DNA from: a bacterium
GTDB lineage: Bacteria > Patescibacteriota > Minisyncoccia > Phycocordibacterales > UBA2100
Assembly (NCBI GenBank): GCA_030648265.1
Contig: JAUSHX010000030.1
Span: 1-46,825, forward strand
DNA length: 46,825 nt
Direction: 5' to 3'
Part shown: positions 1 to 9,077 of the stretch, one piece after another
Position numbering within the stretch: the first letter of the stretch is position 1
How the letters are laid out: the number at the start of each line of letters is the position of its first letter
The notes under the pieces: generated by a model
The model's database searches: none
What the model saw: the letters and a program-made list of their open reading frames with translations, nothing else
Told to the model about the DNA's origin: nothing
Made by a program: the position numbers and the translations under genes

Positions 1-11
1 CACGGCGATTT

Positions 12-36
12 CGCGTGTATTTTGTACATACACGCG
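12..36. repeat. Perfect hairpin CGCGTGTAT-N7-ATACACGCG at window edge
   Basis: 9-bp inverted repeat read directly. Confidence 0.6.
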
Positions 37-245
37 AGTTTTCACCTGATTTAGCAGTTAAGCCAGAGAAATGGGCGTGTTTCAGAATAGCCGCCAACCA
101 AATTTTGTTACTCTACCCACATATGTACAACTATGGTATATCGCCATTCCACCCTACCGAAGCCATGGGTAAGGATTGTCAGGGCAACGTTACGGTAGAG
201 ATTTTGCGCGGAGAGAAATATGTTAGTATCAGATAAATTCGGAAC

Positions 246-1532
246 ATGGAATTAATTGATTCGGTAAAACACACGACGTTTGCTTCCTTAAAAATCCGGA
301 ATTACCGGCTGTATTTTTTGGGACAGGCGATTTCTGTCGCCGGTACGTGGATGCATATAGTTGCTTTGGGATGGTTCGTACTTCAGCTCACAGGCTCCGG
401 GACACAATTGGGTGCGGTTGTCGCCACATCATTTGTGCCTCTACTCATTTTCGGACCGTTGGGGGGCGTCATTGCAGACCGTTTTGAAAAGCACCGGATG
501 ATTATCTATGCGCAGTCTGCGTTCGTAATTCTGGCGCTCTCCTTGAGCATTTTGGTATATTCGGGCTTGACGCAGGTTTGGATGCTGTATATTTTTGCGT
601 TTCTGTACGGATTAATCAGGTCTGTCGAAGAGCCAACCAGGCAGGCGTTCGTCTTGGAAATGGTTGATGAAAGCCGAATGAAGAATGCCGTCAGCCTGAA
701 TTCAATGGTGAACAATCTTGCGCGCGCCGTGGGGCCCATGCTCGGAGGAATGCTCATCGTCAGTGTCGGCGTCGCGTTTTGTTTCCTCTTCAATGCGCTT
801 TCGTATATTGGTTTTATATTGATGCTCATCCTTATGAACAAGGACGAATTGCGCAGGGGAGATTTCGTTGCGAAGAAAACACAGAATATACGAGATGGAT
901 TTCGTTTTATTCTTGCGACTCCGCTCATAAAAAATATTCTTATCATGATGGCGATAGTTGGAACATTTGCCTACGAGTGGCAGGTAAGTTTACCGCTTCT
1001 CGCACAGCGCACGTTCCATGGCGGTGCGACGAGCTATACGGCACTTATGTCGTCTTTCGGTATTGGGGCAGTCATAGGGGGTCTCTATGCCGCAAGCCGC
1101 CACAAACTGTCCACGCACAACCTCGTTCTGTACATGTTTCTTTTCGGCGGGAGCATGATAGCGACATCACTGATGCCCACGCTTGCGCTTGCGATGCTCG
1201 GTATGGCGTTTGTAGGGTTTTTCTCCATCAATCTGACGGCGCTTGCAAATACAATGATCCAGTTGGAAAGCACGCCGGAAATGCGCGGGCGCGTCATGTC
1301 TTTCTGGACTGTCGCCATGCTCGGGTCAACGACTATCGGAGGCCCTGCAATCGGGCTCATCGGGGAATACATCGGCGCGCGCTATGGACTCCTTGTGGGC
1401 GGAGTGTCCGCGCTCATTGCTGGAGGTATTGCCGGATACCCGCTTCTTAAAAAGAACATCATCGATGTAATTCCGGAATCTGGAGAGATTGAGGAATCGG
1501 AAGCTTCCGTTTCTGTTTCCAGTTTAAAATAA
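246..1532 (+). CDS. MFS transporter (EntS/DUF894-like)
   Basis: Long ORF with about 12 hydrophobic segments; motif GPLGGVIADRFEKHR typical of MFS. Confidence 0.85.
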   Translation: MELIDSVKHTTFASLKIRNYRLYFLGQAISVAGTWMHIVALGWFVLQLTGSGTQLGAVVATSFVPLLIFGPLGGVIADRFEKHRMIIYAQSAFVILALSLSILVYSGLTQVWMLYIFAFLYGLIRSVEEPTRQAFVLEMVDESRMKNAVSLNSMVNNLARAVGPMLGGMLIVSVGVAFCFLFNALSYIGFILMLILMNKDELRRGDFVAKKTQNIRDGFRFILATPLIKNILIMMAIVGTFAYEWQVSLPLLAQRTFHGGATSYTALMSSFGIGAVIGGLYAASRHKLSTHNLVLYMFLFGGSMIATSLMPTLALAMLGMAFVGFFSINLTALANTMIQLESTPEMRGRVMSFWTVAMLGSTTIGGPAIGLIGEYIGARYGLLVGGVSALIAGGIAGYPLLKKNIIDVIPESGEIEESEASVSVSSLK

Positions 1533-1855
1533 TTCTCTGCGCTCTTTCAGCTTTTTACTCTGTTCTTCCTCGTCTCTTTTTCTATTACCGCTGTTGTCAT
1601 CTGGCAGAGCTTGCTTATGCGAATGATGAATTCTAGACGGCCGAGCGTGTCCTCCGTATCCATGTTGGTCCTTTGCCCATTCCTCGTGCTCTCTGAAGGT
1701 CATGCACATTATTGTATCGCGTTTTAAAATATCTGAAACTGTCCTTTTCGGGAGTAACTTATTGTATTTAACTCTACGTATAAAAAAGAACTGCACCTCG
1801 GGATTTCTCCAAAGATGCAGCTTTTAAAGACGATGCGGTGATGCTAGCATCAGCA

Positions 1856-3100
1856 TCAACCAGACAGCGCCTGTTCGAAATCCGCGATCAGATCTTCGGC
1901 ATCCTCGATGCCTGTGGAGACACGGATCAGTGAATCGGCGATTCCCATGCTGGCACGACGTTCCGGGCCCATCTCATGGAAGATGGTATCTGCGACGGGA
2001 ATGACCATCGTTCGGGTATCGCCGAGATTGCTACCCATCACCGAAATCTGGAGCCTGTTGAGGAACTCGAGGTGGTCGATTCCATGCTTCAACTCGAAAG
2101 ACATCAGACCGCTCGAGCCACGAAACAGCGACTTCGCCCTTTTGTGTTGCGGATGACTTTCCAGCCCCGGGTAATAAACACGCCCGACATTCGGGTGCCC
2201 TTCCAGATACTGTGCCAACTTTAACGCATTTGCACAGATGCGGACCATCCGTAACTCGAGAGTTTCCGCACCGATGGCGATCCGGTTCGCCGCGTCGGGA
2301 GACAGTGATGCCCCCTTGTCGCGCAGACCCAACTTCCGGATCTGCAACATCCCCCACCTCGAGGCATCGCCCTTCTTGTACCTCTGGTCGATGTTCGAGT
2401 ATTGCGACCAGTCGTACAAACCGGTGTCAGTAACCGCGCCGCCCAACGCATTGCCGTGACCGTTAATGTACTTGGTCAACGAGTTGACAATCAAGTGCGC
2501 GCCGACGCACTTCGGAAGAAACAAATACGGCGAGGTCATGGTATTGTCGACTATGTAGACCAGCCCATGCGCCCGGCATAACTCGCCAATTTCGACGAGA
2601 TCTGCAACCTGCGTCACGGGGTTCGCGATCGTTTCCGTGAACACCATCCGCGTGTTGGGCGTCACTGCATCCATCACGTTGGCGAGATCCGTGACGTCAA
2701 CAAAACTTACGGAAACACCAAAGCGTTGAAACGTCTTCAGCAAGCTATCCGTATTGCCGAACAAAAACTTGCTGGAAACGATGTGGTCACCGGAACACAG
2801 CAAAGCGAACAGCACTGCGTCGATTGCCGCCATGCCGGTGGCAAACGCCACTGTTCCGGTGCCCCATTCCATGTGAGTAATCATCTCTTCCAGAGCACGC
2901 ACCGTGGGCGTACTCTGACGAGCATAGACATCGCCCGGCTTCTTACCCTGAAACACATCGATAAGGTCCTGCACCTTACCGTAACCATACGCGGCTGATG
3001 TGGTAATAGGATAATGTAGCTCGCCATGTTCAGTTGAGTTGCGACGGTGTGCATGCACTACTTCGGTGGTAAATCCGTTTCTGCTTTTGCGAGTGTTCAC
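1856..3100 (-). CDS. Cys/Met metabolism PLP-dependent enzyme (cystathionine gamma-synthase/lyase-like)
   Basis: Motifs YARQSTPTVRALE, SLTKYINGHG (PLP lysine), VSTGIEDAEDLIADFEQAL. Confidence 0.9.
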   Translation of the reverse strand: MNTRKSRNGFTTEVVHAHRRNSTEHGELHYPITTSAAYGYGKVQDLIDVFQGKKPGDVYARQSTPTVRALEEMITHMEWGTGTVAFATGMAAIDAVLFALLCSGDHIVSSKFLFGNTDSLLKTFQRFGVSVSFVDVTDLANVMDAVTPNTRMVFTETIANPVTQVADLVEIGELCRAHGLVYIVDNTMTSPYLFLPKCVGAHLIVNSLTKYINGHGNALGGAVTDTGLYDWSQYSNIDQRYKKGDASRWGMLQIRKLGLRDKGASLSPDAANRIAIGAETLELRMVRICANALKLAQYLEGHPNVGRVYYPGLESHPQHKRAKSLFRGSSGLMSFELKHGIDHLEFLNRLQISVMGSNLGDTRTMVIPVADTIFHEMGPERRASMGIADSLIRVSTGIEDAEDLIADFEQALSG

Positions 3101-3253
3101 GTCTGTACTCCTCGGTTGGTTGAAAAAAGATCGATCTTGCTATTTCTGCGCACTAACTGCGCAGATGAAGAACAAGGGATACAAAGTACCACGAGAGTGG
3201 GAGTTGTCAAAAGAGAATTTTCATTTCATCGTCTCACTTTTTGTAGCTTTCTT

Positions 3254-3282
3254 TTGACAACGCCATGAAATATGCCTACAAT
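3254..3282 (+). promoter_or_regulatory. Sigma70-type promoter for the arg operon (TTGACA-N17-TACAAT)
   Basis: TTGACA 3254-3259, 17-nt spacer, TACAAT 3277-3282, upstream of argC. Confidence 0.75.
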
Positions 3283-3335
3283 TAGTCCTTTTGTGAAAGG
3301 CGCTTGATTCAGCACACTATGCCGGCAAAACAATT

Positions 3336-4361
3336 ATGAGCAGAATAAGGGTCGGCGTTGTAGGTGCTACAGGATACACCGGTGAAGAATTGGTGCGGAT
3401 TCTTTCGCGCCACCCGCGGGCGGAGGTCGCGTACGTTTCCGGCAAGGAAGACAGGAGCGAAAGGATTCAGGACATTTTCCCGTACCTCCAAAATACGCTG
3501 GACCTGAAGTGCAACGCGTTTTCAATTAACGAGGCGATAGGGAAGACAGACTTGGTTTTCCTGTCTTTGCCTCACACGCTCTCAATGCAAAACGCCCCGC
3601 TCTTCCTGAAGGCGGGAAAAAAGGTGATTGACATCAGCGCCGATTACCGCCTGCAGGATACCAAGACGTACGAAAAGTTCTACAAAACACCGCACACCGA
3701 TGCGGAGAATTTGCCGAGGGCAGTCTATGGGCTTCCCGAACTTAACCGCGAGAAAATCAAGCGGGCGAGACTTGTCGCGAATCCCGGATGTTATCCGACG
3801 GGTTCCATACTAGGGACTGCTCCCGGTCTTGCGAACGGAATCTTTGACGAAAGTTCAATTCAGATAGACGCCAAGAGCGGGGTAACGGGTGCCGGGAGGC
3901 GTGCCGACAAGGCGCTTCATTTTTCCGAAGTAAATGAGTCCGTCAAGGCGTACCGGCTGTTTGAACACCAGCACGTTCCGGAAATTGACCAGGCGCTCTC
4001 CGGTGTTTCCAAAAAGCCGGTCAGCGTCGTATTCGTGCCGCACCTCGTTCCGATAAACAGGGGTATTTTGAGCACCATCTATGTGAAGCTTTCCAAGAAA
4101 ATGAATACCGAAGAACTTCTTGCACTGTATAAGAAGTTCTATGAGCATGAACCGTTTGTGAAGGTGTATGGCGCTGGGCATCTACCGGAAATAAAATACG
4201 TTGTGCACACGAACTTCTGCGATATCGGTCTCAAAGTAAACGAGGAGAAGAATCTCGCGGTCATTGTTACCGCCATTGATAATTTGGGGAAAGGGGCGGC
4301 TGGACAAGCGATACAAAACATGAACATTATGTCCGGGTTTGAAGAGACTGCCGGCCTATGA
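3336..4361 (+). CDS. argC: N-acetyl-gamma-glutamyl-phosphate reductase
   Basis: VGVVGATGYTGEELVRIL N-terminus; NPGCYPT active-site motif. Confidence 0.95.
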   Translation: MSRIRVGVVGATGYTGEELVRILSRHPRAEVAYVSGKEDRSERIQDIFPYLQNTLDLKCNAFSINEAIGKTDLVFLSLPHTLSMQNAPLFLKAGKKVIDISADYRLQDTKTYEKFYKTPHTDAENLPRAVYGLPELNREKIKRARLVANPGCYPTGSILGTAPGLANGIFDESSIQIDAKSGVTGAGRRADKALHFSEVNESVKAYRLFEHQHVPEIDQALSGVSKKPVSVVFVPHLVPINRGILSTIYVKLSKKMNTEELLALYKKFYEHEPFVKVYGAGHLPEIKYVVHTNFCDIGLKVNEEKNLAVIVTAIDNLGKGAAGQAIQNMNIMSGFEETAGL

Positions 4362-4366
4362 CCCGT

Positions 4367-4485
4367 ACACTAAGTTTGCCGTTGCCTCTTATGAACAAAA
4401 GCACCATAGATGACTTACTAACTACTATAAAGAAGCTTGATTGTGCTGGAATTTTTTCGGCGCACAATTACGGCAAACTTAGTGT
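4367..4485. repeat. 119-bp intergenic element with perfect 16-bp terminal inverted repeats (ACACTAAGTTTGCCGT/ACGGCAAACTTAGTGT)
   Basis: Inverted repeat at 4367-4382 and 4470-4485, filling the argC-argJ gap. Confidence 0.85.
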
Positions 4486-4491
4486 CTGGGT

Positions 4492-5781
4492 ATGAAATCA
4501 ATTTCCGGTGGCGTGACCGCTCCAAAAGGTTTTCTGGCCAATGGCCTTTTTTGCGGAATAAAGGAAACGAAAAAAAACGACCTTGCTCTCGTTTATTCCG
4601 AGAAAATGTGCAAAGCGGCAGGTGTTTTCACAACTAACAAAGTTAAAGCTTCTTGCGTTGTAGTAAATAGCGAGCATTTAAAGAACGGCAAAGCGCAGGC
4701 GATTATCGCCAATTCCGGAAACGCCAACTGCATGACCGGAAAAAAAGGTTTTGAAAATTCGCGTACGATGGCCGATTCCGTTGCACGCGGTCTCGGTTTG
4801 AAAACAGGAGCCGTGTGTGTCGCTTCAACGGGAGTGATAGGGCATCCGTTGCCGGTACAAAAAATCGTGAAGGCCGTTCCAAAACTCATAAAGGGACTTA
4901 GTAAAGGCGGAAGCAAGAATGCCGCGCGTGCGATTATGACGACGGACACCACTCTCAAAGAAGTTGCCGCAGAATTCATGATAGGAAAAAAGCGCGTCCG
5001 TATCGGAGCAATTGCGAAAGGCGCGGGCATGATACATCCGCAGATGGAGCTTGCGGGCACGAAGCCCGCCTCCGCACCCTCCTCCGCGCAAGGCTACGGC
5101 AGGGCACAGCAAGGCTACGGGCGGGTAAAACATGCGACAATGCTCTGTTTTGTGACGACCGATGCGTCTATATCGCCTTCAGCCTTGCGCGAGGCACTTG
5201 ATACCGCGACCAGAAACTCGTTCAATATGATTACTATTGACGGCGATATGTCCACCAACGATATGGTGCTTGTACTGGCGAACGGGATGGCGCAGAACAA
5301 GATGATCGCCGAGAATTCAAAAGATGCGCACGTTTTCGGAGCAGTGCTAAAAACTCTTTTTCTGAAACTGGCACAACTCATGGTGCGCGATGCCGAAGGC
5401 GCAACGAAGTTTGTTGAAGTGAAGGTCAAGAATGCGCGTAACGCCGAAGACGCATGCACGGTGGCGCGCACGGTTTCCTCCTCCACGCTCGTGAAGTGCG
5501 CGCTATACGGCTCAGACCCGAATTGGGGGCGTGTCGCCGCGGCCGCAGGCCGCTCCGGCGCGCACATAGACCCGTGGAAAATGAAGATATATCTTGGGAA
5601 AACATTGGTCTTGAAGAACGGTGGGGCAATTGCATGCAAGCCGGGGATTCTTGACCGCATATTCAAGAAGAAAGAAATTGCGATTACACTGGACCTCGGA
5701 GTTGGCGCGCATTCAGCGACGGCATATACGTGCGATTTGTCTACGAAATACGTTCAGTTGAACTCCGCTTACCATACTTGA
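4492..5781 (+). CDS. argJ: Bifunctional glutamate N-acetyltransferase/ornithine acetyltransferase
   Basis: GVFTTNKVKAS, IANSGNANC, KGAGMIHPQ...ATML (self-cleavage motif), SDPNWGR. Confidence 0.95.
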   Translation: MKSISGGVTAPKGFLANGLFCGIKETKKNDLALVYSEKMCKAAGVFTTNKVKASCVVVNSEHLKNGKAQAIIANSGNANCMTGKKGFENSRTMADSVARGLGLKTGAVCVASTGVIGHPLPVQKIVKAVPKLIKGLSKGGSKNAARAIMTTDTTLKEVAAEFMIGKKRVRIGAIAKGAGMIHPQMELAGTKPASAPSSAQGYGRAQQGYGRVKHATMLCFVTTDASISPSALREALDTATRNSFNMITIDGDMSTNDMVLVLANGMAQNKMIAENSKDAHVFGAVLKTLFLKLAQLMVRDAEGATKFVEVKVKNARNAEDACTVARTVSSSTLVKCALYGSDPNWGRVAAAAGRSGAHIDPWKMKIYLGKTLVLKNGGAIACKPGILDRIFKKKEIAITLDLGVGAHSATAYTCDLSTKYVQLNSAYHT

Positions 5782-5792
5782 TGTAGGAAACT

Positions 5793-6668
5793 ATGCCGGC
5801 AGACAAAGATATAATTCACAAGGCAGACGTACTCATTGAAGCGCTTCCGTACATACAAAATTTTTACGGCAAGACCATCGTCATCAAATACGGAGGTGCG
5901 GCGATGACCGACAAAAATGTCCGCCGCGAAGTTCTCCGCGATATCGTATTCATGAATTATGTCGGTATGAGGCCGATACTCGTGCATGGTGGCGGACCGA
6001 GGGCGACGACGCGTCTCAAAGAGCTTGGGAAAGAAGTCAAATTTGTGAGAGGGTATCGCGTTACCGACAAAGAGACGATGGGTGTTGTTGAAAGCGAGTT
6101 CATGAAGATTAACGCGGAAATTGTACAGGAGTTGACTACGCTCGGTTCGGCCGCGATTTCGCTTTCGGGCAAAGAAGACCGTTTCATTGAAGTCGTGAAG
6201 CATCCTGACATTGATGGGCAAGACATAGGGTTTGTCGGCGAGATAAAGAAAATAAACAGCGATGTTCTCCAGAAAATAATCGCGAGCGATATCATCCCCG
6301 TTATCCCGCCAATCGGCATTGGGGTGAAGGACAGTCTGCCGTACAACATCAATGCGGATCAGGTTGCGGCGGAAATCGCGAGAACTCTGGGGGCGATGAA
6401 ATTCGTCGTTCTGACCAACGTCCGTGGGATTCTCAAAGATGTGAATAATCCATCGTCGTTTCTCACGCATGTGAATGCGGAAGAAGCGAAGCAGATGATT
6501 GACTCCGGCGCGGTTTCTGGAGGCATGATACCGAAAGTGAATGCGTGCCTGCGCTCTCTGGACAGGGGGGTGAAAAAAGCCCACATCATTGACGTGCAAA
6601 TACCGCACGGGATACTGATGGAAATATTTACGGACAAAGGGATAGGAACGGAAATCGTGAAGAAATAA
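5793..6668 (+). CDS. argB: Acetylglutamate kinase
   Basis: KTIVIKYGGAAM, LVHGGGPR, GGMIPKV motifs. Confidence 0.95.
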   Translation: MPADKDIIHKADVLIEALPYIQNFYGKTIVIKYGGAAMTDKNVRREVLRDIVFMNYVGMRPILVHGGGPRATTRLKELGKEVKFVRGYRVTDKETMGVVESEFMKINAEIVQELTTLGSAAISLSGKEDRFIEVVKHPDIDGQDIGFVGEIKKINSDVLQKIIASDIIPVIPPIGIGVKDSLPYNINADQVAAEIARTLGAMKFVVLTNVRGILKDVNNPSSFLTHVNAEEAKQMIDSGAVSGGMIPKVNACLRSLDRGVKKAHIIDVQIPHGILMEIFTDKGIGTEIVKK

Positions 6669-6673
6669 TATGA

Positions 6674-6768
6674 CCAATCTACAAATGAATTCCAATCTAC
6701 AAATATCTACGAATGAGAAATGCGGTTATTTGTAGCCATTCGTAGTATTCGGATGATTCGTAGATTGG
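6674..6768 (-). mobile_element. Empty copy (95 bp) of the 41-bp-ended palindromic element, inverted relative to the copy at 21611
   Basis: Ends 6674-6714 and 6728-6768 match the reverse complements of 22025-22065 and 21611-21651 with about 2-3 mismatches per 41 nt. Confidence 0.85.
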
Positions 6769-6782
6769 AACATGTTTAAATT

Positions 6783-7964
6783 ATGAACTCAAAAGATATC
6801 ATAGGTTTGTACAAAGACTACGTGATGCCGACGTACATAACATTTCCGCTCGTACTCGCGCGCGGTAAAGGTATCTATGTATGGGATACGGAAGGAAAAA
6901 AGTATCTGGATTTTTTCCCCGGATGGGCGGTAAGCGGAATAGGGCATTGCCACAAAGAAGTGGTGAAGGCCATTAATGACCAGGCGGGGCGTCTCATTCA
7001 CGTTTCAAACAATTATTTCCACGAAGGGCAGGGAAAACTGGCCGAGGAAATTATCCGCAATTCTTTTCCGGGAAAAGTCTTCTTTTGCAATTCCGGCGCC
7101 GAAGCGAACGAGGCGGCCATAAAACTGGCGAGGAAATTCGGCAATCCGGAGCGAAATGAAATCATCACCATGGAGCGCTCATTTCACGGACGCACGCTCG
7201 CGACAATCACGGCGACTGGTCAAAGGAAATTCCAAAAAGGGTTTGAGCCGCTTCCGGAAGGGTTTGTTACGGTTCAATTCAATGACTTGGGTGCGCTTGA
7301 ACGCGCAGTTTCCCCTAAGACAGTCGCAGTCATGTTTGAGCCCGTCCAAGGCGAGGGAGGGGTTCGTGTCGCCGATGCGAAATATCTTGCGGCGGTTCGC
7401 AAACTCTGCACAGAGAAAAATATTCTTCTCATTCTTGATGAGGTTCAGTCCGGCATGGGGCGCACCGGAAGAATGTTTGCCTACCAGAATTCCGGCATTG
7501 TGCCCGACATACTGACGCTTGCAAAAGCCCTGGGCGGAGGTTTTCCAATCGGTGCCACTGTTGCAGGCGCTAAAATCGCAGACACTCTGTCACCCGGGAC
7601 CCACGGGACGACGTTTGGCGGGAGCCCTTTGGCATGCGCGGCTTCGCTCGCTGTCTTTAAGGCGATTAAGAAAGAGAAACTCCTGAAAAATGCCGTCGTT
7701 ATGGGCGTGTATTTAGAGATGCGTCTCAACGAGCTGAAGAAAAAGCACAGCATCATCCGCGAGGTGCGCGGCCAGGCGCTCATGGTGGGTGTTGAACTCA
7801 CGGTAGACGGTAAGAAAATCTACGAAGAGTGTCTGAAAAAAGGGCTTCTCATCAACTGTACGCAGGGGAATGTCTTGCGCATTATGCCCCCAATCATCGT
7901 CAAAAAAAGCGAGATTAACGAGGCCATTGCGATTTTAGACAAGGTGCTCGCCATGCAGGGATAG
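6783..7964 (+). CDS. argD: Acetylornithine aminotransferase
   Basis: NSGAEANEAAIKLARK, LDEVQSGMGRTG, TLAKALGGGFPIGA (PLP lysine), THGTTFGG. Confidence 0.93.
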   Translation: MNSKDIIGLYKDYVMPTYITFPLVLARGKGIYVWDTEGKKYLDFFPGWAVSGIGHCHKEVVKAINDQAGRLIHVSNNYFHEGQGKLAEEIIRNSFPGKVFFCNSGAEANEAAIKLARKFGNPERNEIITMERSFHGRTLATITATGQRKFQKGFEPLPEGFVTVQFNDLGALERAVSPKTVAVMFEPVQGEGGVRVADAKYLAAVRKLCTEKNILLILDEVQSGMGRTGRMFAYQNSGIVPDILTLAKALGGGFPIGATVAGAKIADTLSPGTHGTTFGGSPLACAASLAVFKAIKKEKLLKNAVVMGVYLEMRLNELKKKHSIIREVRGQALMVGVELTVDGKKIYEECLKKGLLINCTQGNVLRIMPPIIVKKSEINEAIAILDKVLAMQG

Positions 7965-8010
7965 GGAGGAGAAAGAGGAAGGTTGTGAAAAGGGTGTCAC
8001 GCGCGATTTG

Positions 8011-8046
8011 TTCTATTCCAGTGTTTTGCAAAACACTGGAATAGAA
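8011..8046. promoter_or_regulatory. 36-bp perfect palindrome, candidate operator of the adjacent winged-helix gene
   Basis: TTCTATTCCAGTGTTTTGCAAAACACTGGAATAGAA; -10-like TAGAAT at 8042-8047 overlaps its right edge. Confidence 0.8.
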
Positions 8047-8058
8047 TACAATGCAGGT

Positions 8059-8334
8059 ATGATAAATCGCAGTTACCGCAATATTGAGCGCATTGTAAAA
8101 GGCTATGCCAACCACCGGAGATTAGAGATACTCGATTTGCTGCGCAAAGAGCCCGAGCTTTCGGTGGAGGACATATCGGAAAAGTTAAAAATTGGGTACC
8201 AAAACGCTTCGGACCACATTCGCAGGCTTGCAATCGCAGGACTTGTCGCCAAGCGGAACGATGGTCCGAGCGTCCGACACAAACTAACGCCTCGAGCAGA
8301 GTCTATTCTAGTGTTTTGCAAAACACTGGAATAA
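8059..8334 (+). CDS. Small winged-helix (ArsR-like) transcriptional regulator
   Basis: NHRRLEILDLL...LSVEDISEKLKIGYQNASDHIRRLAIAGLVAK pattern. Confidence 0.85.
   Translation: MINRSYRNIERIVKGYANHRRLEILDLLRKEPELSVEDISEKLKIGYQNASDHIRRLAIAGLVAKRNDGPSVRHKLTPRAESILVFCKTLE
8304..8333. promoter_or_regulatory. 30-bp palindrome (1 mismatched pair), second copy of the 8011 palindrome, overlapping the regulator stop codon
   Basis: TATTCTAGTGTTTTGCAAAACACTGGAATA; ORF stop at 8332-8334. Confidence 0.8.
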
Positions 8335-8456
8335 GGAAAAAAGAAGAAGGAAAGTGAAGAAAAATTGGGGGCTGGGTTTACGACGGTTCCCTAAATGTCA
8401 GAATTGTGCGATGATTCTAGTCACGGCAGGAGAACTTGGGAAAACGATATAAAAAC

Positions 8457-8975
8457 ATGACCCAAAACAACTTCGCGGAATCAATGCTCAAGGGCCGGAT
8501 GGCCGAAACGCTGTTTGAAGAGATGATGAAAGCATCTGGAAATATCGTGTACCGTTTCGGCTATGAGGCCATCGTGCAAAACTTGGCGCAACTCGAAGAG
8601 AAATTTGACCGCTATAATGAGGTCGGCGAGAAAATCCGTTCGATCCCTGACTTTATTGTTTTGGACAAGAAGGGCGAGCCGCTTTTGGTTGAGGTCAAGT
8701 TTCGGGCGCGACCCAATGACCCGCTACACGTTGAAACAATCCAGATTTTACAGAGGTTGGACAAGTTTTGGGGCGCGATGCTTGTGGTTGTGAATTGCTG
8801 GGAGCAACCATACTTTCGCGTTGCTATGCCGCCATATATAAACAAAGAGAAGAAAGTTGAATTACTTCCGCTGACTGCCGTGAAAAGGTGGACTATCGAT
8901 AAAAATGTTTATGACCAATACGAAGCACTTGTACACAAATATCTGACGCCGACCCTAGTTCCACACAAAAAGTAA
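8457..8975 (+). CDS. Hypothetical protein with PD-(D/E)XK nuclease-like motif
   Basis: IPDFIVLDKKGEPLLVEVKFR fits PD-x(n)-ExK. Confidence 0.6.
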   Translation: MTQNNFAESMLKGRMAETLFEEMMKASGNIVYRFGYEAIVQNLAQLEEKFDRYNEVGEKIRSIPDFIVLDKKGEPLLVEVKFRARPNDPLHVETIQILQRLDKFWGAMLVVVNCWEQPYFRVAMPPYINKEKKVELLPLTAVKRWTIDKNVYDQYEALVHKYLTPTLVPHKK

Positions 8976-9077
8976 CCCCGCGACACAAATGCAGTTTTGC
9001 AAAAATGGGCCCGGGAAGGTGGTAAAATAAGAGCATTATCAATTATAGAGGTCGCGTATCAATTGACAGTACGCGAC

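Noticed and set aside
15-236. Short ORF at the window start
   Set aside because: No family signal, overlaps a hairpin and lies at the window edge; cannot be supported.
1524-1796. 90-aa minus-strand ORF
   Set aside because: Low-complexity charged translation with no recognisable domain; kept out of the feature list.
5769-6695. 308-aa minus-strand ORF antisense to argB (and similar long shadow ORFs such as 41976-42791 antisense to glmS)
   Set aside because: Entirely opposite a confidently identified conserved gene, with composition typical of antisense frames; no recognisable motif.
8011-8046. Interpretation of the winged-helix-flanking palindromes as plain intrinsic terminators
   Set aside because: The upstream ones lie between promoter-like hexamers and the start codon, lack U-runs, and are specific to each regulator. 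The 15937-15978 palindrome does have T/A-runs and is listed as a probable terminator.
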